From Owenweeksia hongkongensis DSM 17368 (GTDB taxonomy: Bacteria; Bacteroidota; Bacteroidia; Flavobacteriales; Schleiferiaceae): DNA of 64,000 bases. Below the pieces are notes generated by a model that saw nothing but the letters and a program-made list of their open reading frames with translations, had not been told where the DNA came from and did no database searches. Below, in pieces: positions 1 to 7,669 of the stretch. The stretch is from the NCBI GenBank assembly GCA_945865885.1, contig CAMBEZ010000001.1:145112-209111 (forward strand), given 5' to 3'. Position 1 is the stretch's first letter, and every line of letters starts with the position of its first letter. The position numbers and the translations under genes are program-made.

Positions 1-387
1 TTCGGTGCGCCCCATTTTTTTGCACACGTAGGCTTCGTCCGCGGTGTAGAAAAGAGCGCGGTTGCGCATGCGTTTGGCGTGCCGGTCAACCACCTTGCGC
101 GCTTCGTCGCCGCGTTCTGCTTGGAGCAACAAGCCAATCCAGGCCTGCAGTCGCTCGTCGTTGGGCTGCTCCTTGTAGGCCGATTCAGAGGCCGCCAGCA
201 AACTGTCTAACTTCTCAACGGATTCGCCGCGAGCTTTGGGCAGTACAGACGTGATGGGCTGCGGTACAGCGCCAACAACACCGGCCGGAGCACGACGAAC
301 CTTGTTTTGGGTTCCACCTGCGGATTGTGCCAAAGCCCCGCCAGTGGCCAGCACCGTCCAAAAAACCAGCAGGAAAAGGGATCTCAT
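1..387 (-). CDS. Secreted TPR-like protein, N-terminal part (runs off window)
   Basis: The reading frame stays open for 129 codons to the window edge, so the C-terminus is missing. The product starts with a signal peptide (MRSLFLLVFWTVLATGGALA, then Q) and a low-complexity linker. A helical stretch follows that looks like a tetratricopeptide repeat (SLLAASESAYKEQPNDERLQ, then AWIGLLLQAERGDEARKVVD). Its ATG overlaps the stop of the upstream lipoprotein gene (ATGA), so the two are probably translationally coupled. An exported role is likely, but the function is unknown. Confidence 0.75.
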   Translation of the reverse strand, partial: MRSLFLLVFWTVLATGGALAQSAGGTQNKVRRAPAGVVGAVPQPITSVLPKARGESVEKLDSLLAASESAYKEQPNDERLQAWIGLLLQAERGDEARKVVDRHAKRMRNRALFYTADEAYVCKKMGRTE

Positions 388-935
388 TTCGGACTGCCCC
401 AACGGGCAAAGTGGTCTTCCATGAGGACGTTCAAACTGTCTGCCTTGTCCAAACACCATTCTGTGGCATGCATCCGGGAACGGGCGTCTTGGAGCACCGT
501 CCAAAGGGCACCTTGTTCGTCCCGCAGGTAAACCCGGCCTTGTGCCGTATCCAGGTATTCCGTGTGCACGTCGTGGGCCAGGCTTTTCAAACGTGCGGAA
601 CCGGCGGTCAAGGCGCCCATCCAAACGCGTCGCTGGGCTTGAAATTTAAAGAGGTTTTTCGCAGACCGGTCCAGGGTCGTTCCGTCGGACACCACCACAT
701 CTCGCTTGCTGCTGTCTGCGGCATACGGGGCCAAACGCTCCAGGTTCATGCGGTACGAAATCAACGCACTTTCCACGGCCAAACTGTCCACAGAAGCTAG
801 GCTGTCGTGCAAGGCTTCCACCTTTTCCCGCAGCGCCAAGGCATCCGATTCCACCTCGGAGGAAGCGCTGCACCCCACCGCACCAACGGCAAGGAACGCC
901 AATGAAAGGCCCGTGAAAAAGGGTGAAAATTTCAT
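384..935 (-). CDS. Putative lipoprotein, unknown function
   Basis: The product is 183 residues. It opens with a hydrophobic signal ending in a lipobox (AVGC, cysteine near residue 22), so it is probably lipidated and anchored in the envelope. The rest is charged and mostly helical, with no domain I recognise. The frame extends 25 codons further upstream, into the end of serS. I chose the internal ATG because it sits directly before the signal peptide and 10 nt after the serS stop. It lies between serS and a TPR-like gene and is probably co-transcribed with both. Confidence 0.7.
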   Translation of the reverse strand: MKFSPFFTGLSLAFLAVGAVGCSASSEVESDALALREKVEALHDSLASVDSLAVESALISYRMNLERLAPYAADSSKRDVVVSDGTTLDRSAKNLFKFQAQRRVWMGALTAGSARLKSLAHDVHTEYLDTAQGRVYLRDEQGALWTVLQDARSRMHATEWCLDKADSLNVLMEDHFARWGSPK

Positions 936-945
936 AGGGAGCTGC

Positions 946-2220
946 TTAAGAAATTCGGTCAAAGCCCGTGTACGGCACCAAAGCCGACGGAATGCGAATT
1001 CCGTTTTCATCTTGGTGATTTTCCAACAATGCGGCCACCACCCGCGGCAAGGCCAATGCGCTGCCGTTCAACGTATGCGCCAGTTGCGTTTTGCGGTCCA
1101 ACGTTCGTCGGTAGCGCAGCTTCAATCGATTGGCTTGGTAGGTCTCAAAATTGCTCACGGAACTGACCTCCAGCCAACGCTGCTGCGCGGCAGACCACAC
1201 TTCAAAATCGTACGTCAGGGCAGAGGTGAAGCCCATGTCGCCTCCGCACAAGCGCAGAATGCGGTAGGGGAGTTCCAGCGCGTCCAACAAACCGGCCACG
1301 TGCTGCACCATCTCCTCCAGTCGGCCGTAGGAATCTTCCGGTCGATCGATGGTTACAATTTCCACCTTGTCAAATTGGTGCAGACGGTTCAAACCGCGCA
1401 CATCCTTCCCGTACGATCCCGCCTCGCGTCGAAAACAGGGGGTGTACGCCGTGTGGCGGATGGGCAAATCAGACTCGTCCACAATAACATCGCGGTACAG
1501 GTTGGTGACGGGAACCTCCGCCGTGGGAATCGCGTACAAATTATCCGCAACCGCGTGGTACATCTGACCTTCCTTGTCCGGCAATTGTCCGGTTCCAAAG
1601 CCCGACGCCTCGTTGACAAAGTGCGGCGGCTGCACTTCATTGTAGCCTGCTGCCGTATTGCGGTCCAAAAAGAACTGGATGAGTGCCCGTTGCAAACGAG
1701 CTCCTTTCCCCAAGTACACCGGAAATCCAGCACCCGTGATTTTCACGCCCAGCTCAAAATCAATCAGGTTGTATCGGCTCGCGAGGTCCCAGTGCGGTAC
1801 CGCTCCCTCGTGCAGTTGGGGGATGCTGCCCGACGACCGTACCTCTTCGTTGTCTTCGGCGCTCTTCCCAGCGGGAACGGAGGTGTGTGGCGTGTTCGGC
1901 ACGGCCACCAACAAAGACTGGAGGGCATTTTCAGCATCGCGCAGAATGGTCTCCAGGCGTTTGGCCGTGTCCTTGAGTGCCGTTGACTTTTCACGCGCCG
2001 CATCGGCTTCCGCCTTTTGCCCGGTCTTGAAAAAGTCGCCAACGGCTTTGGCCAAAAGATTGCTCTCTGCCAAGCAGGAGTCCAGCTCCACTTGGGCCGC
2101 GCGCCGCGCGTCGTCCGCGGCAAGCAATTGCTCCACCACGGCGGAGCCGTTTAAACCGCGTTTATTCAGAGCGGCTTCGGCCGCGGCGCGCTCAGCGCGA
2201 AGAGTAGGTAGGTATAGCAT
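946..2220 (-). CDS. serS: Seryl-tRNA synthetase
   Basis: A class II aminoacyl-tRNA synthetase that charges tRNA-Ser with serine in the cytoplasm. At 424 residues it has the usual length. The N-terminal third is the alanine- and glutamate-rich tRNA-binding coiled coil. The catalytic core carries a motif 2 type sequence (PCFRREAGSYGKDVRGLNRL) and a C-terminal motif 3 region. The frame could start 11 codons earlier at 2253, but that would place the start inside the terminator hairpin of rpmA. The ATG at 2220 matches the family N-terminus and lies 7 nt after a -7 promoter element. Confidence 0.95.
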   Translation of the reverse strand: MLYLPTLRAERAAAEAALNKRGLNGSAVVEQLLAADDARRAAQVELDSCLAESNLLAKAVGDFFKTGQKAEADAAREKSTALKDTAKRLETILRDAENALQSLLVAVPNTPHTSVPAGKSAEDNEEVRSSGSIPQLHEGAVPHWDLASRYNLIDFELGVKITGAGFPVYLGKGARLQRALIQFFLDRNTAAGYNEVQPPHFVNEASGFGTGQLPDKEGQMYHAVADNLYAIPTAEVPVTNLYRDVIVDESDLPIRHTAYTPCFRREAGSYGKDVRGLNRLHQFDKVEIVTIDRPEDSYGRLEEMVQHVAGLLDALELPYRILRLCGGDMGFTSALTYDFEVWSAAQQRWLEVSSVSNFETYQANRLKLRYRRTLDRKTQLAHTLNGSALALPRVVAALLENHQDENGIRIPSALVPYTGFDRIS

Positions 2221-2227
2221 GGGGATA

Positions 2228-2235
2228 CAAAAGTA
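2228..2235 (-). promoter_or_regulatory. -7 element of the serS promoter
   Basis: On the minus strand this reads TACTTTTG, matching the Bacteroidota -7 consensus TAnnTTTG. It ends 7 nt before the serS ATG, so the 5' leader must be a few bases or none. It directly abuts the T-tract of the rpmA terminator. Confidence 0.55.
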
Positions 2236-2266
2236 AAAAACCCCCTGGACCATGAGGCCTCAGGGG
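2235..2266 (-). terminator. Intrinsic terminator of rplU-rpmA
   Basis: On the minus strand a GC-rich hairpin (CCCCCTG paired with CAGGGGG, arms at 2241-2247 and 2260-2266) is followed by six T. It lies between the rpmA stop and the serS start, so it separates the ribosomal-protein operon from serS. Confidence 0.8.
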
Positions 2267-2291
2267 GTAAATTATGTGCGACGAACCTCGT

Positions 2292-2552
2292 TTAGGCTTC
2301 GAACGGCTGTACCGATACAAAAGACTTGTTGTCTGCCTTTTTGCGGTATACCACCAAACCGTCCACCAAAGCGAACAAAGTATGGTCTTTTCCGATGCCC
2401 ACGTTTTGTCCGGGGTGATGCTGGGTGCCGCGTTGGCGCACGATGATGTTGCCGGCAGTGGCCGGTTGGCCGCCGTAAATCTTGATGCCCAATCGCTTGC
2501 TGTGGGATTCGCGTCCGTTCTTAGAACTACCGACGCCCTTCTTGTGTGCCAT
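2292..2552 (-). CDS. rpmA: Ribosomal protein bL27
   Basis: A large-subunit ribosomal protein located near the peptidyl transferase centre. The 86-residue product begins [20 protein letters not shown], the typical N-terminus of the family without the cleavable extension seen in Firmicutes. It contains the conserved stretch [10 protein letters not shown]. It follows rplU by 23 nt in the usual rplU-rpmA order, and a terminator follows it. Confidence 0.97.
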   Translation of the reverse strand: MAHKKGVGSSKNGRESHSKRLGIKIYGGQPATAGNIIVRQRGTQHHPGQNVGIGKDHTLFALVDGLVVYRKKADNKSFVSVQPFEA

Positions 2553-2575
2553 GGATCTGCGGAGGGATTAAATGG

Positions 2576-2947
2576 TTATTCAGCAGCGGCCTCAGCGGCT
2601 TCTGCTTTTTTCGTTGTTTTCTTTTTGGGAGCGCTTCCGGCACCAATGCTCGTGATGAGCAATTGGGTCAAGTACTGGCGGTGACCGTTTTTCTTGGTGT
2701 AGCCTTTCCGGCGCTTCTTTTTGAAGACGATTACTTTATCGCCTTTCAGGTGCTGCAGAACTTGAGCTTCTACGGCAACACCTTCAATAACTGGGGCGCC
2801 TACGGTGACGGTACCGTTATCGTCGGTCAAAAGCACCTTATCAAACGATACGGTTGCTCCTTCTTCCGACGCCAAACGGTTGACGTACACGCGCAGATCT
2901 TTTTGCACTTTGTACTGCAGCCCTGCTATGTCAACAATTGCGTACAT
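2576..2947 (-). CDS. rplU: Ribosomal protein bL21
   Basis: A large-subunit ribosomal protein that binds 23S rRNA. The 123-residue product starts MYAIVDIAGLQYKVQKD and contains the signature KVIVFKKKRRKGYTKKNGHR. It ends in a lysine- and alanine-rich tail beyond the standard fold, as in many Bacteroidota. The frame reaches a further ATG 12 codons upstream. I chose the start at 2947 because it matches the family start, and the earlier ATG would overlap the promoter element. Confidence 0.96.
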   Translation of the reverse strand: MYAIVDIAGLQYKVQKDLRVYVNRLASEEGATVSFDKVLLTDDNGTVTVGAPVIEGVAVEAQVLQHLKGDKVIVFKKKRRKGYTKKNGHRQYLTQLLITSIGAGSAPKKKTTKKAEAAEAAAE

Positions 2948-2972
2948 GATTCTTGGGTTTCTTATAGGGCTG

Positions 2973-2980
2973 CAAATGTA
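2973..2980 (-). promoter_or_regulatory. -7 element of the rplU-rpmA promoter
   Basis: The minus strand reads TACATTTG, a perfect TAnnTTTG. It ends 25 nt before the rplU ATG, giving a short leader. No clear TTG is seen at the -33 distance. Confidence 0.55.
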
Positions 2981-3237
2981 CAAAAAGAATTTGAATCGAG
3001 ATGCGTCGCACCCGAATATCGAAAGGAATTTGCCGGCCTCTGTTGTTTTGCTCGCCTGAAAAGACCCCCGTTTGCCGGGGTGCCCTGGTGAATTTCGCGC
3101 TAAACCGGATTGATTGCAAACAAAAAGGACTCAAGAACATTCTCCCGTTTGGAAAAATCATTAAATTCGTGGCCCTTCGGTAAGAAAAGCGCACGCGCGG
3201 CAACCAACGGAGGTAAACGTATAGAAACCCAAATTCC

Positions 3238-4566
3238 ATGAAAAAATCATTGCTGTTTGGCGCACTCCTGGCTGCCTTGCCCCTGGCACAGGCCCAAAAG
3301 ACGCAAATTGCCTTTGAGGAATACGATCTGCCCAACGGCATGCACGTCATCCTCCACCAAGACCCCACCACCCCCATCGTGGCGGTTTCGGTCCTGTACC
3401 ACGTGGGCTCCAAAAACGAGGTCTCCGGACGCACCGGTTTTGCCCACTTTTTTGAGCACTTGTTGTTCGAAGGAACGGAAAACATTGAGCGCGGCGAGTA
3501 CATGAAGCTCATTCAGGCCAACGGCGGTGCCCTAAACGCCAACACCAGCCAAGACCGAACTTACTACTACGAGATCCTGCCGTCCAACCAGTTGGAATTG
3601 GGCCTGTGGATGGAGGCGGAGCGCATGCTGCACGCCAAAATTGATCTCGACGGTGTTGAGACGCAGCGCCAAGTAGTTAAAGAAGAAAAGCGCCTGCGCG
3701 TGGACAACCAACCCTACGGTTCGTTCACCACCGAGATGTTCAAGCGCGCCTTTACCAAGCACCCGTACAACTGGGTTCCCATCGGGTCCATGGAGGACCT
3801 GAACGCGGCACAACTCATCGAGTTCATCGATTTCTACAAGCGCTTTTACGTGCCGAACAACGCTACATTGAGCATCGCAGGTGATTTTGACCCCGCTCAA
3901 GCGAAGGCGTGGATTGCCAAATACTTTACGGACATCCCGAGCGGTCCCCGGGTGGTCCAACCCAACGTGCAAGATCCGTTGGTCGTAGCCGTGGTAGACA
4001 CGGTGTACGACAACATCCAAATTCCTGCAGTTTTTGCCGGCTACCGCATGCCGGGCGAAACACACCCAGACGCGTACGCCATGCAAATGCTGACGTCGGT
4101 TTTGTCCAGCGGCAAGTCTTCGCGCCTCACCAAGCGCATGGTGGACGAAGACCGCAGCGCACTGCAGGTTCAAGCGTTTCCCTTTGCTTTGGAGCAGAAC
4201 GGCGTATTCATTGCCTTGGCCCTGGCCAACGGCGACAACACCACCGGTTCCTTGCTCACCACCATCGAGGAAGAAATTGCGAAGCTCCAAAAAGACCTCA
4301 TCGGCGAGACGGAGTTTGCCAAAGTGCTCAACAAAATCGAAGCTGATTTTGTGACCAGCAACGGTTCCGTCGCGGGTATTGCTGAAAGTTTGGCCAACTA
4401 CCACGTTTACTTCGGGGACGCCAACCTGATCAATACCGAAATCGAGCGTTACCGAAAAGTAACCCCGGAAGACATCCGCCGGGTTGCGCAAACCTACCTC
4501 GTTTCTTCTAACCGCGTGGTGCTGCATTACCTGCCCAAGCCCACCGCACAATCTGTAGTTGAATAA
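3238..4566 (+). CDS. M16 family zinc peptidase (catalytic subunit)
   Basis: A pitrilysin/insulinase-type metallopeptidase, probably periplasmic. The 442-residue product has a signal peptide (MKKSLLFGALLAALPLAQAQ), then the inverted zinc motif HFFEH at residues 70-74. The third ligand is expected near E150 (VVKEEKR), at the family spacing. It has one N-terminal catalytic and one C-terminal M16 domain. The partner gene begins one base after its stop and lacks the zinc motif. This is the arrangement of two-subunit M16 peptidases, so the two products probably form a heterodimer. The substrate is unknown. Confidence 0.92.
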   Translation: MKKSLLFGALLAALPLAQAQKTQIAFEEYDLPNGMHVILHQDPTTPIVAVSVLYHVGSKNEVSGRTGFAHFFEHLLFEGTENIERGEYMKLIQANGGALNANTSQDRTYYYEILPSNQLELGLWMEAERMLHAKIDLDGVETQRQVVKEEKRLRVDNQPYGSFTTEMFKRAFTKHPYNWVPIGSMEDLNAAQLIEFIDFYKRFYVPNNATLSIAGDFDPAQAKAWIAKYFTDIPSGPRVVQPNVQDPLVVAVVDTVYDNIQIPAVFAGYRMPGETHPDAYAMQMLTSVLSSGKSSRLTKRMVDEDRSALQVQAFPFALEQNGVFIALALANGDNTTGSLLTTIEEEIAKLQKDLIGETEFAKVLNKIEADFVTSNGSVAGIAESLANYHVYFGDANLINTEIERYRKVTPEDIRRVAQTYLVSSNRVVLHYLPKPTAQSVVE

Positions 4567-4567
4567 G

Positions 4568-6634
4568 ATGAAAAAAGCACTTTTCCTTTTGGGTCTGGCC
4601 TTGTCGGCTTGGACCCTCGGTGCCCAGCCCTTGGACCGCAGTGTTCGCCCACAACCGGCAGCGCCGCGCACGCCGTCCATTGCGGCGTACGAGAAAATGA
4701 CGTTGAAAAACGGATTGACCGTAGTGGTGGTGGAGAACCACAAATTGCCGCGCATGTCCGTGAGCCTCTCCTTAGACATGAACGGCGTTCGCGAAGGCGA
4801 TAAGGCTGGATACGTGGAGTTGTTGGGTCAAATGCTGTCCGAAGGCACCACCACCCGCACGAAAACCCAATTGGACGAACAGGTTGATTTCGTCGGTGCT
4901 CGTTTGAACACCAGCGCCTTCAACGTCTCCGTGTCTGGATTGAGCAAGTACAGCGCCAACTTATACGAATTGGTTGCCGACGTCGCTCTGCATCCCGCTT
5001 TCCCAGAGGCCGCATTCGACAAGTTGAAAAAACGCACCTTATCCGGTTTGAAGGCAGATAAGGACGACCCCAGCGCCATTCAAGCTCGTGTTTCCAATGC
5101 CTTGCTGTACGGTACCAACACGCCCCAAGGAGAAATGATGACCGAGGCTACGGTCAACAAAGTCGCCTTGGACGATTGCAAAAGCTTCTACAGCCAAGTA
5201 TGGGTACCCAACCACGCCGTTCTCTTGGTAGTTGGCGATTGCAAGGCCAAGGACGTGTTTAAAGCCGCCAAAAAGACCTTCGAAAAGTCTTGGCCCGCTG
5301 GAACCGTTCCCGCAAAACCCACCTACGAACACCCCGTGCAAACCAAGTCCTTCATCGCCCTGGTGAACCGCGAAGCATCGGTACAGTCCAACATTCAGTT
5401 GGCCAACTTGATCGATTTGAAGCCCGGTGATGCAGATTTAGAGGCCGTTCGCGTGATGAACAACATCTTGGGCGGCGGCTCCGACGGTCGTTTGTTCCAA
5501 AATTTACGCGAAGACAAGGCGTACACGTACGGCGCATACTCTTCTTTTGGAACCGGCAAGGAAAAGCAATTGTTTGAAGCGTCTGGCGAGGTTCGCAACG
5601 CCGTGACGGACTCCTCCGTGGAGCAATTCTTGTTGGAGTTGAACCGCATCCGCACCGAATTGGTCAACGAAACAGATTTGCGCAACGCCAAGCAAGCGTT
5701 GGCCGGCAGCTTTGGTCGTTCCTTGGAAGGCCCTGGGGCGGTGGCCTCTTTTGCCATTAACACCTTGAAATACAACCTTTCCGCAGACTACTACAACCAG
5801 TACCTGAATCGCTTGCAAGCGGTTACCGCAGAGGACGTGCGCCGTGCAGCCCAGAAGTACATACAGCCCGATAAAATGGTCGTATCCATTGTAGGCAAGG
5901 CGTCGGAAGTTGCTGCTGGCCTAGAGCGTTTGGGTGAAGTGCGTTATTTCGACGACTTCGCGCAACCCGCCGAACGGCCCAACATTCCCATTCCCGCTGG
6001 TGTTACCGCCGCGTCCGTGGTCAATCAATACATTGCAGCCATCGGCGGCCAAAAAGCCATTGCGAGCGTCAAAGACTTGACCCTGGAAATGGTGGCTGAA
6101 ATTCAAAACATCAAGATCGAAACCAAAGACGTATACAAGTTGCCGAACATGCACTACGAAGGCCAGTTTTCGCCCATGGGCAAAGAGGAAACCTTCTTTG
6201 ACGGCAAGAAAGGACGCATTGTTCGGAACGGCACCAAGCAACCCGTTACGGACGAGGACTTGGACGCCATGCGCCAGGATGCTAATTACTTTGAGGAATT
6301 GAAGTGGATGACGTCCGCCGTCCCCATGCAGTTGGCACCAGTATACTCCAGCATTGCCGGTGAGCCCTGCTACGCGGTAACCGTCACACAAGGCAAGCAG
6401 GTTCAAACGCACTACTTTTCCGTGAAAAGCGGTTTGCGCGTTGCTACGTCCACAACCGTTGGGGAAGGGGAACAGGCTACGGTACAAACCGTCAACTACA
6501 GCGATTACCGCGCCGTAGGTGGGGTGTTGTTTCCGCATTCCGTGGTATTGCCCATTGGTCCCGGCATGAACTTGGAGTTCAAAGCGGTAAACCTGACGGT
6601 CAACACCAACGTAGCGGATTCGTTCTTCAAGTAA
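4568..6634 (+). CDS. M16 family protein, non-catalytic subunit with C-terminal extension
   Basis: The product is 688 residues with a signal peptide (MKKALFLLGLALSAWTLGAQ). Two M16 domains fill roughly residues 30-460. Where HxxEH should be, the sequence reads GYVELLGQMLSEGT, so the zinc site is lost. The C-terminal substrate-binding signature is kept (REDKAYTYGAYSSF). This matches inactive partner subunits of M16 heterodimers. After it comes about 200 residues (from IAAIGGQKAIASV) resembling the LolA/outer-membrane lipoprotein-sorting fold, which is not part of the standard subunit. The start was set at 4568 because the three codons before it overlap the upstream stop. Confidence 0.88.
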   Translation: MKKALFLLGLALSAWTLGAQPLDRSVRPQPAAPRTPSIAAYEKMTLKNGLTVVVVENHKLPRMSVSLSLDMNGVREGDKAGYVELLGQMLSEGTTTRTKTQLDEQVDFVGARLNTSAFNVSVSGLSKYSANLYELVADVALHPAFPEAAFDKLKKRTLSGLKADKDDPSAIQARVSNALLYGTNTPQGEMMTEATVNKVALDDCKSFYSQVWVPNHAVLLVVGDCKAKDVFKAAKKTFEKSWPAGTVPAKPTYEHPVQTKSFIALVNREASVQSNIQLANLIDLKPGDADLEAVRVMNNILGGGSDGRLFQNLREDKAYTYGAYSSFGTGKEKQLFEASGEVRNAVTDSSVEQFLLELNRIRTELVNETDLRNAKQALAGSFGRSLEGPGAVASFAINTLKYNLSADYYNQYLNRLQAVTAEDVRRAAQKYIQPDKMVVSIVGKASEVAAGLERLGEVRYFDDFAQPAERPNIPIPAGVTAASVVNQYIAAIGGQKAIASVKDLTLEMVAEIQNIKIETKDVYKLPNMHYEGQFSPMGKEETFFDGKKGRIVRNGTKQPVTDEDLDAMRQDANYFEELKWMTSAVPMQLAPVYSSIAGEPCYAVTVTQGKQVQTHYFSVKSGLRVATSTTVGEGEQATVQTVNYSDYRAVGGVLFPHSVVLPIGPGMNLEFKAVNLTVNTNVADSFFK

Positions 6635-6674
6635 AGCTTGATATTAGCAGCGCAGCTCAGCGCTGTGGTTGCCC

Positions 6675-6718
6675 AACAAAACAGGGCCGTCCCCACCGGG
6701 GACGGCCCTGTTTTGTTT
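6675..6718. terminator. Bidirectional terminator between M16 pair and EamA gene
   Basis: A near-perfect inverted repeat (arms about 6677-6694 and 6698-6715, loop ACC) has an A-rich 5' flank and a T-rich 3' flank. It can stop transcription from both convergent genes. Confidence 0.85.
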
Positions 6719-6739
6719 TGGCCCAAAGCACCCCGGGTG

Positions 6740-7639
6740 CTATTCCTTGTTTTGCTTCGCCCGAGCATTCACCAAGTAAACCCCAAACAATATGGTACCC
6801 AGTCCTACCGCATGATGCACGTGCAGTACCTCGCCCATGGACAATCCCCACAGCAAGGCCACGCCGGGAACCAGGTACGTAGTGCTGGCAGCGAAAATAG
6901 GACTGGTGATGGAGATTAAGTAGTTGAACGCCATGATGGCGCCTGCGGTCCCCACAACGCCTAAAAAGGCAAGGTACCCCAAGACCTCCCAGGCCTCCGG
7001 ATTCGTGGCCACGCGGTGAACAAAGTCACCACTCAGCAGCAAGCCCAGGGCGGGAATGCCCGCCACCACAAACGCCCACAAGGTCAACGCCACCGGATGT
7101 GCATGAGGAAGTTTGAACCCAATAAAATTGATGGACAGACCGTAGCACATGGAACTTGCCGCCGCAAGCAAAACATAGGCCCAAGCACCGGGTTGTGCCT
7201 CTGCTGCGGTGGCCTGCCCACCCACCAGCAAGGCCGCACCCACAAAGCCCACTGCAACCCCCAAAGCCTGTTTGCGTCGGAGCGATCGGCCAAAAAACAA
7301 AAGCCCAAAGAGCAACGTGAACAAAGGAGTCAAAGAATTGGTAATTCCCACCAATCCCGACGGGATGTGCGCTACGGCAATGGGGAACAAAACATAAGGC
7401 AAACCATTGCCCAACAAACCCACCACCAGGTAAGCAGCCCATTCCTTGCGCTGGGGCAACACACGAACGTACTTCCAGCCCACCACCAAGCAAAACAGCA
7501 GGGCATAAACGATGCGAATGGCTCCAACCTGGTGCGGCGCAAACACAGAGAGGCCCTTTTTCATCAACAAAAAAGAAGAGCCCCACAGGGCCACCAAAGC
7601 AACAAAGATTACCCAGGCACGAACGGAATTTTCTTTCAT
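6740..7639 (-). CDS. EamA/DMT-family transporter
   Basis: An inner-membrane transporter of the drug/metabolite superfamily. The 299-residue product has about ten hydrophobic helices in two homologous EamA halves, including SLTPLFTLLFGLLFFGRSL in the first. Exporters of this family carry small metabolites, often amino acids; the substrate cannot be read here. The open frame continues far upstream, but that part is antisense to heme A synthase. The ATG at 7639 matches the family start and lies 7 nt downstream of a TACCTTTG element. Confidence 0.88.
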   Translation of the reverse strand: MKENSVRAWVIFVALVALWGSSFLLMKKGLSVFAPHQVGAIRIVYALLFCLVVGWKYVRVLPQRKEWAAYLVVGLLGNGLPYVLFPIAVAHIPSGLVGITNSLTPLFTLLFGLLFFGRSLRRKQALGVAVGFVGAALLVGGQATAAEAQPGAWAYVLLAAASSMCYGLSINFIGFKLPHAHPVALTLWAFVVAGIPALGLLLSGDFVHRVATNPEAWEVLGYLAFLGVVGTAGAIMAFNYLISITSPIFAASTTYLVPGVALLWGLSMGEVLHVHHAVGLGTILFGVYLVNARAKQNKE

Positions 7640-7646
7640 CGGACCG

Positions 7647-7665
7647 CAAAGGTACTCTACCTTTG
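7647..7665. promoter_or_regulatory. Palindromic divergent promoter of EamA gene and heme A synthase
   Basis: The sequence CAAAGGTACTCTACCTTTG is a perfect inverted repeat around CTC. Each arm is a -7 element (TACCTTTG). The minus-strand one ends 7 nt before the EamA ATG and the plus-strand one ends 4 nt before the heme A synthase GTG. Both promoters are squeezed into the 30 nt between the two start codons. Confidence 0.65.
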
Positions 7666-7669
7666 CCTC

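Noticed and set aside
706..1986. 426-codon plus-strand frame across serS
   Set aside because: It is antisense to the well-supported serS gene, and its translation has no recognisable domain. Long shadow frames are common in this GC range.
3532..4779. 415-codon minus-strand frame across the M16 peptidase genes
   Set aside because: It runs antisense over two genes with clear catalytic or structural motifs. Its protein is low in hydrophobic order and matches nothing.
7016..7669. 218-codon upstream extension of heme A synthase
   Set aside because: It is fully antisense to the EamA transporter. The extension is rich in glutamine and arginine, as expected of a shadow, and the promoter element lies inside it.
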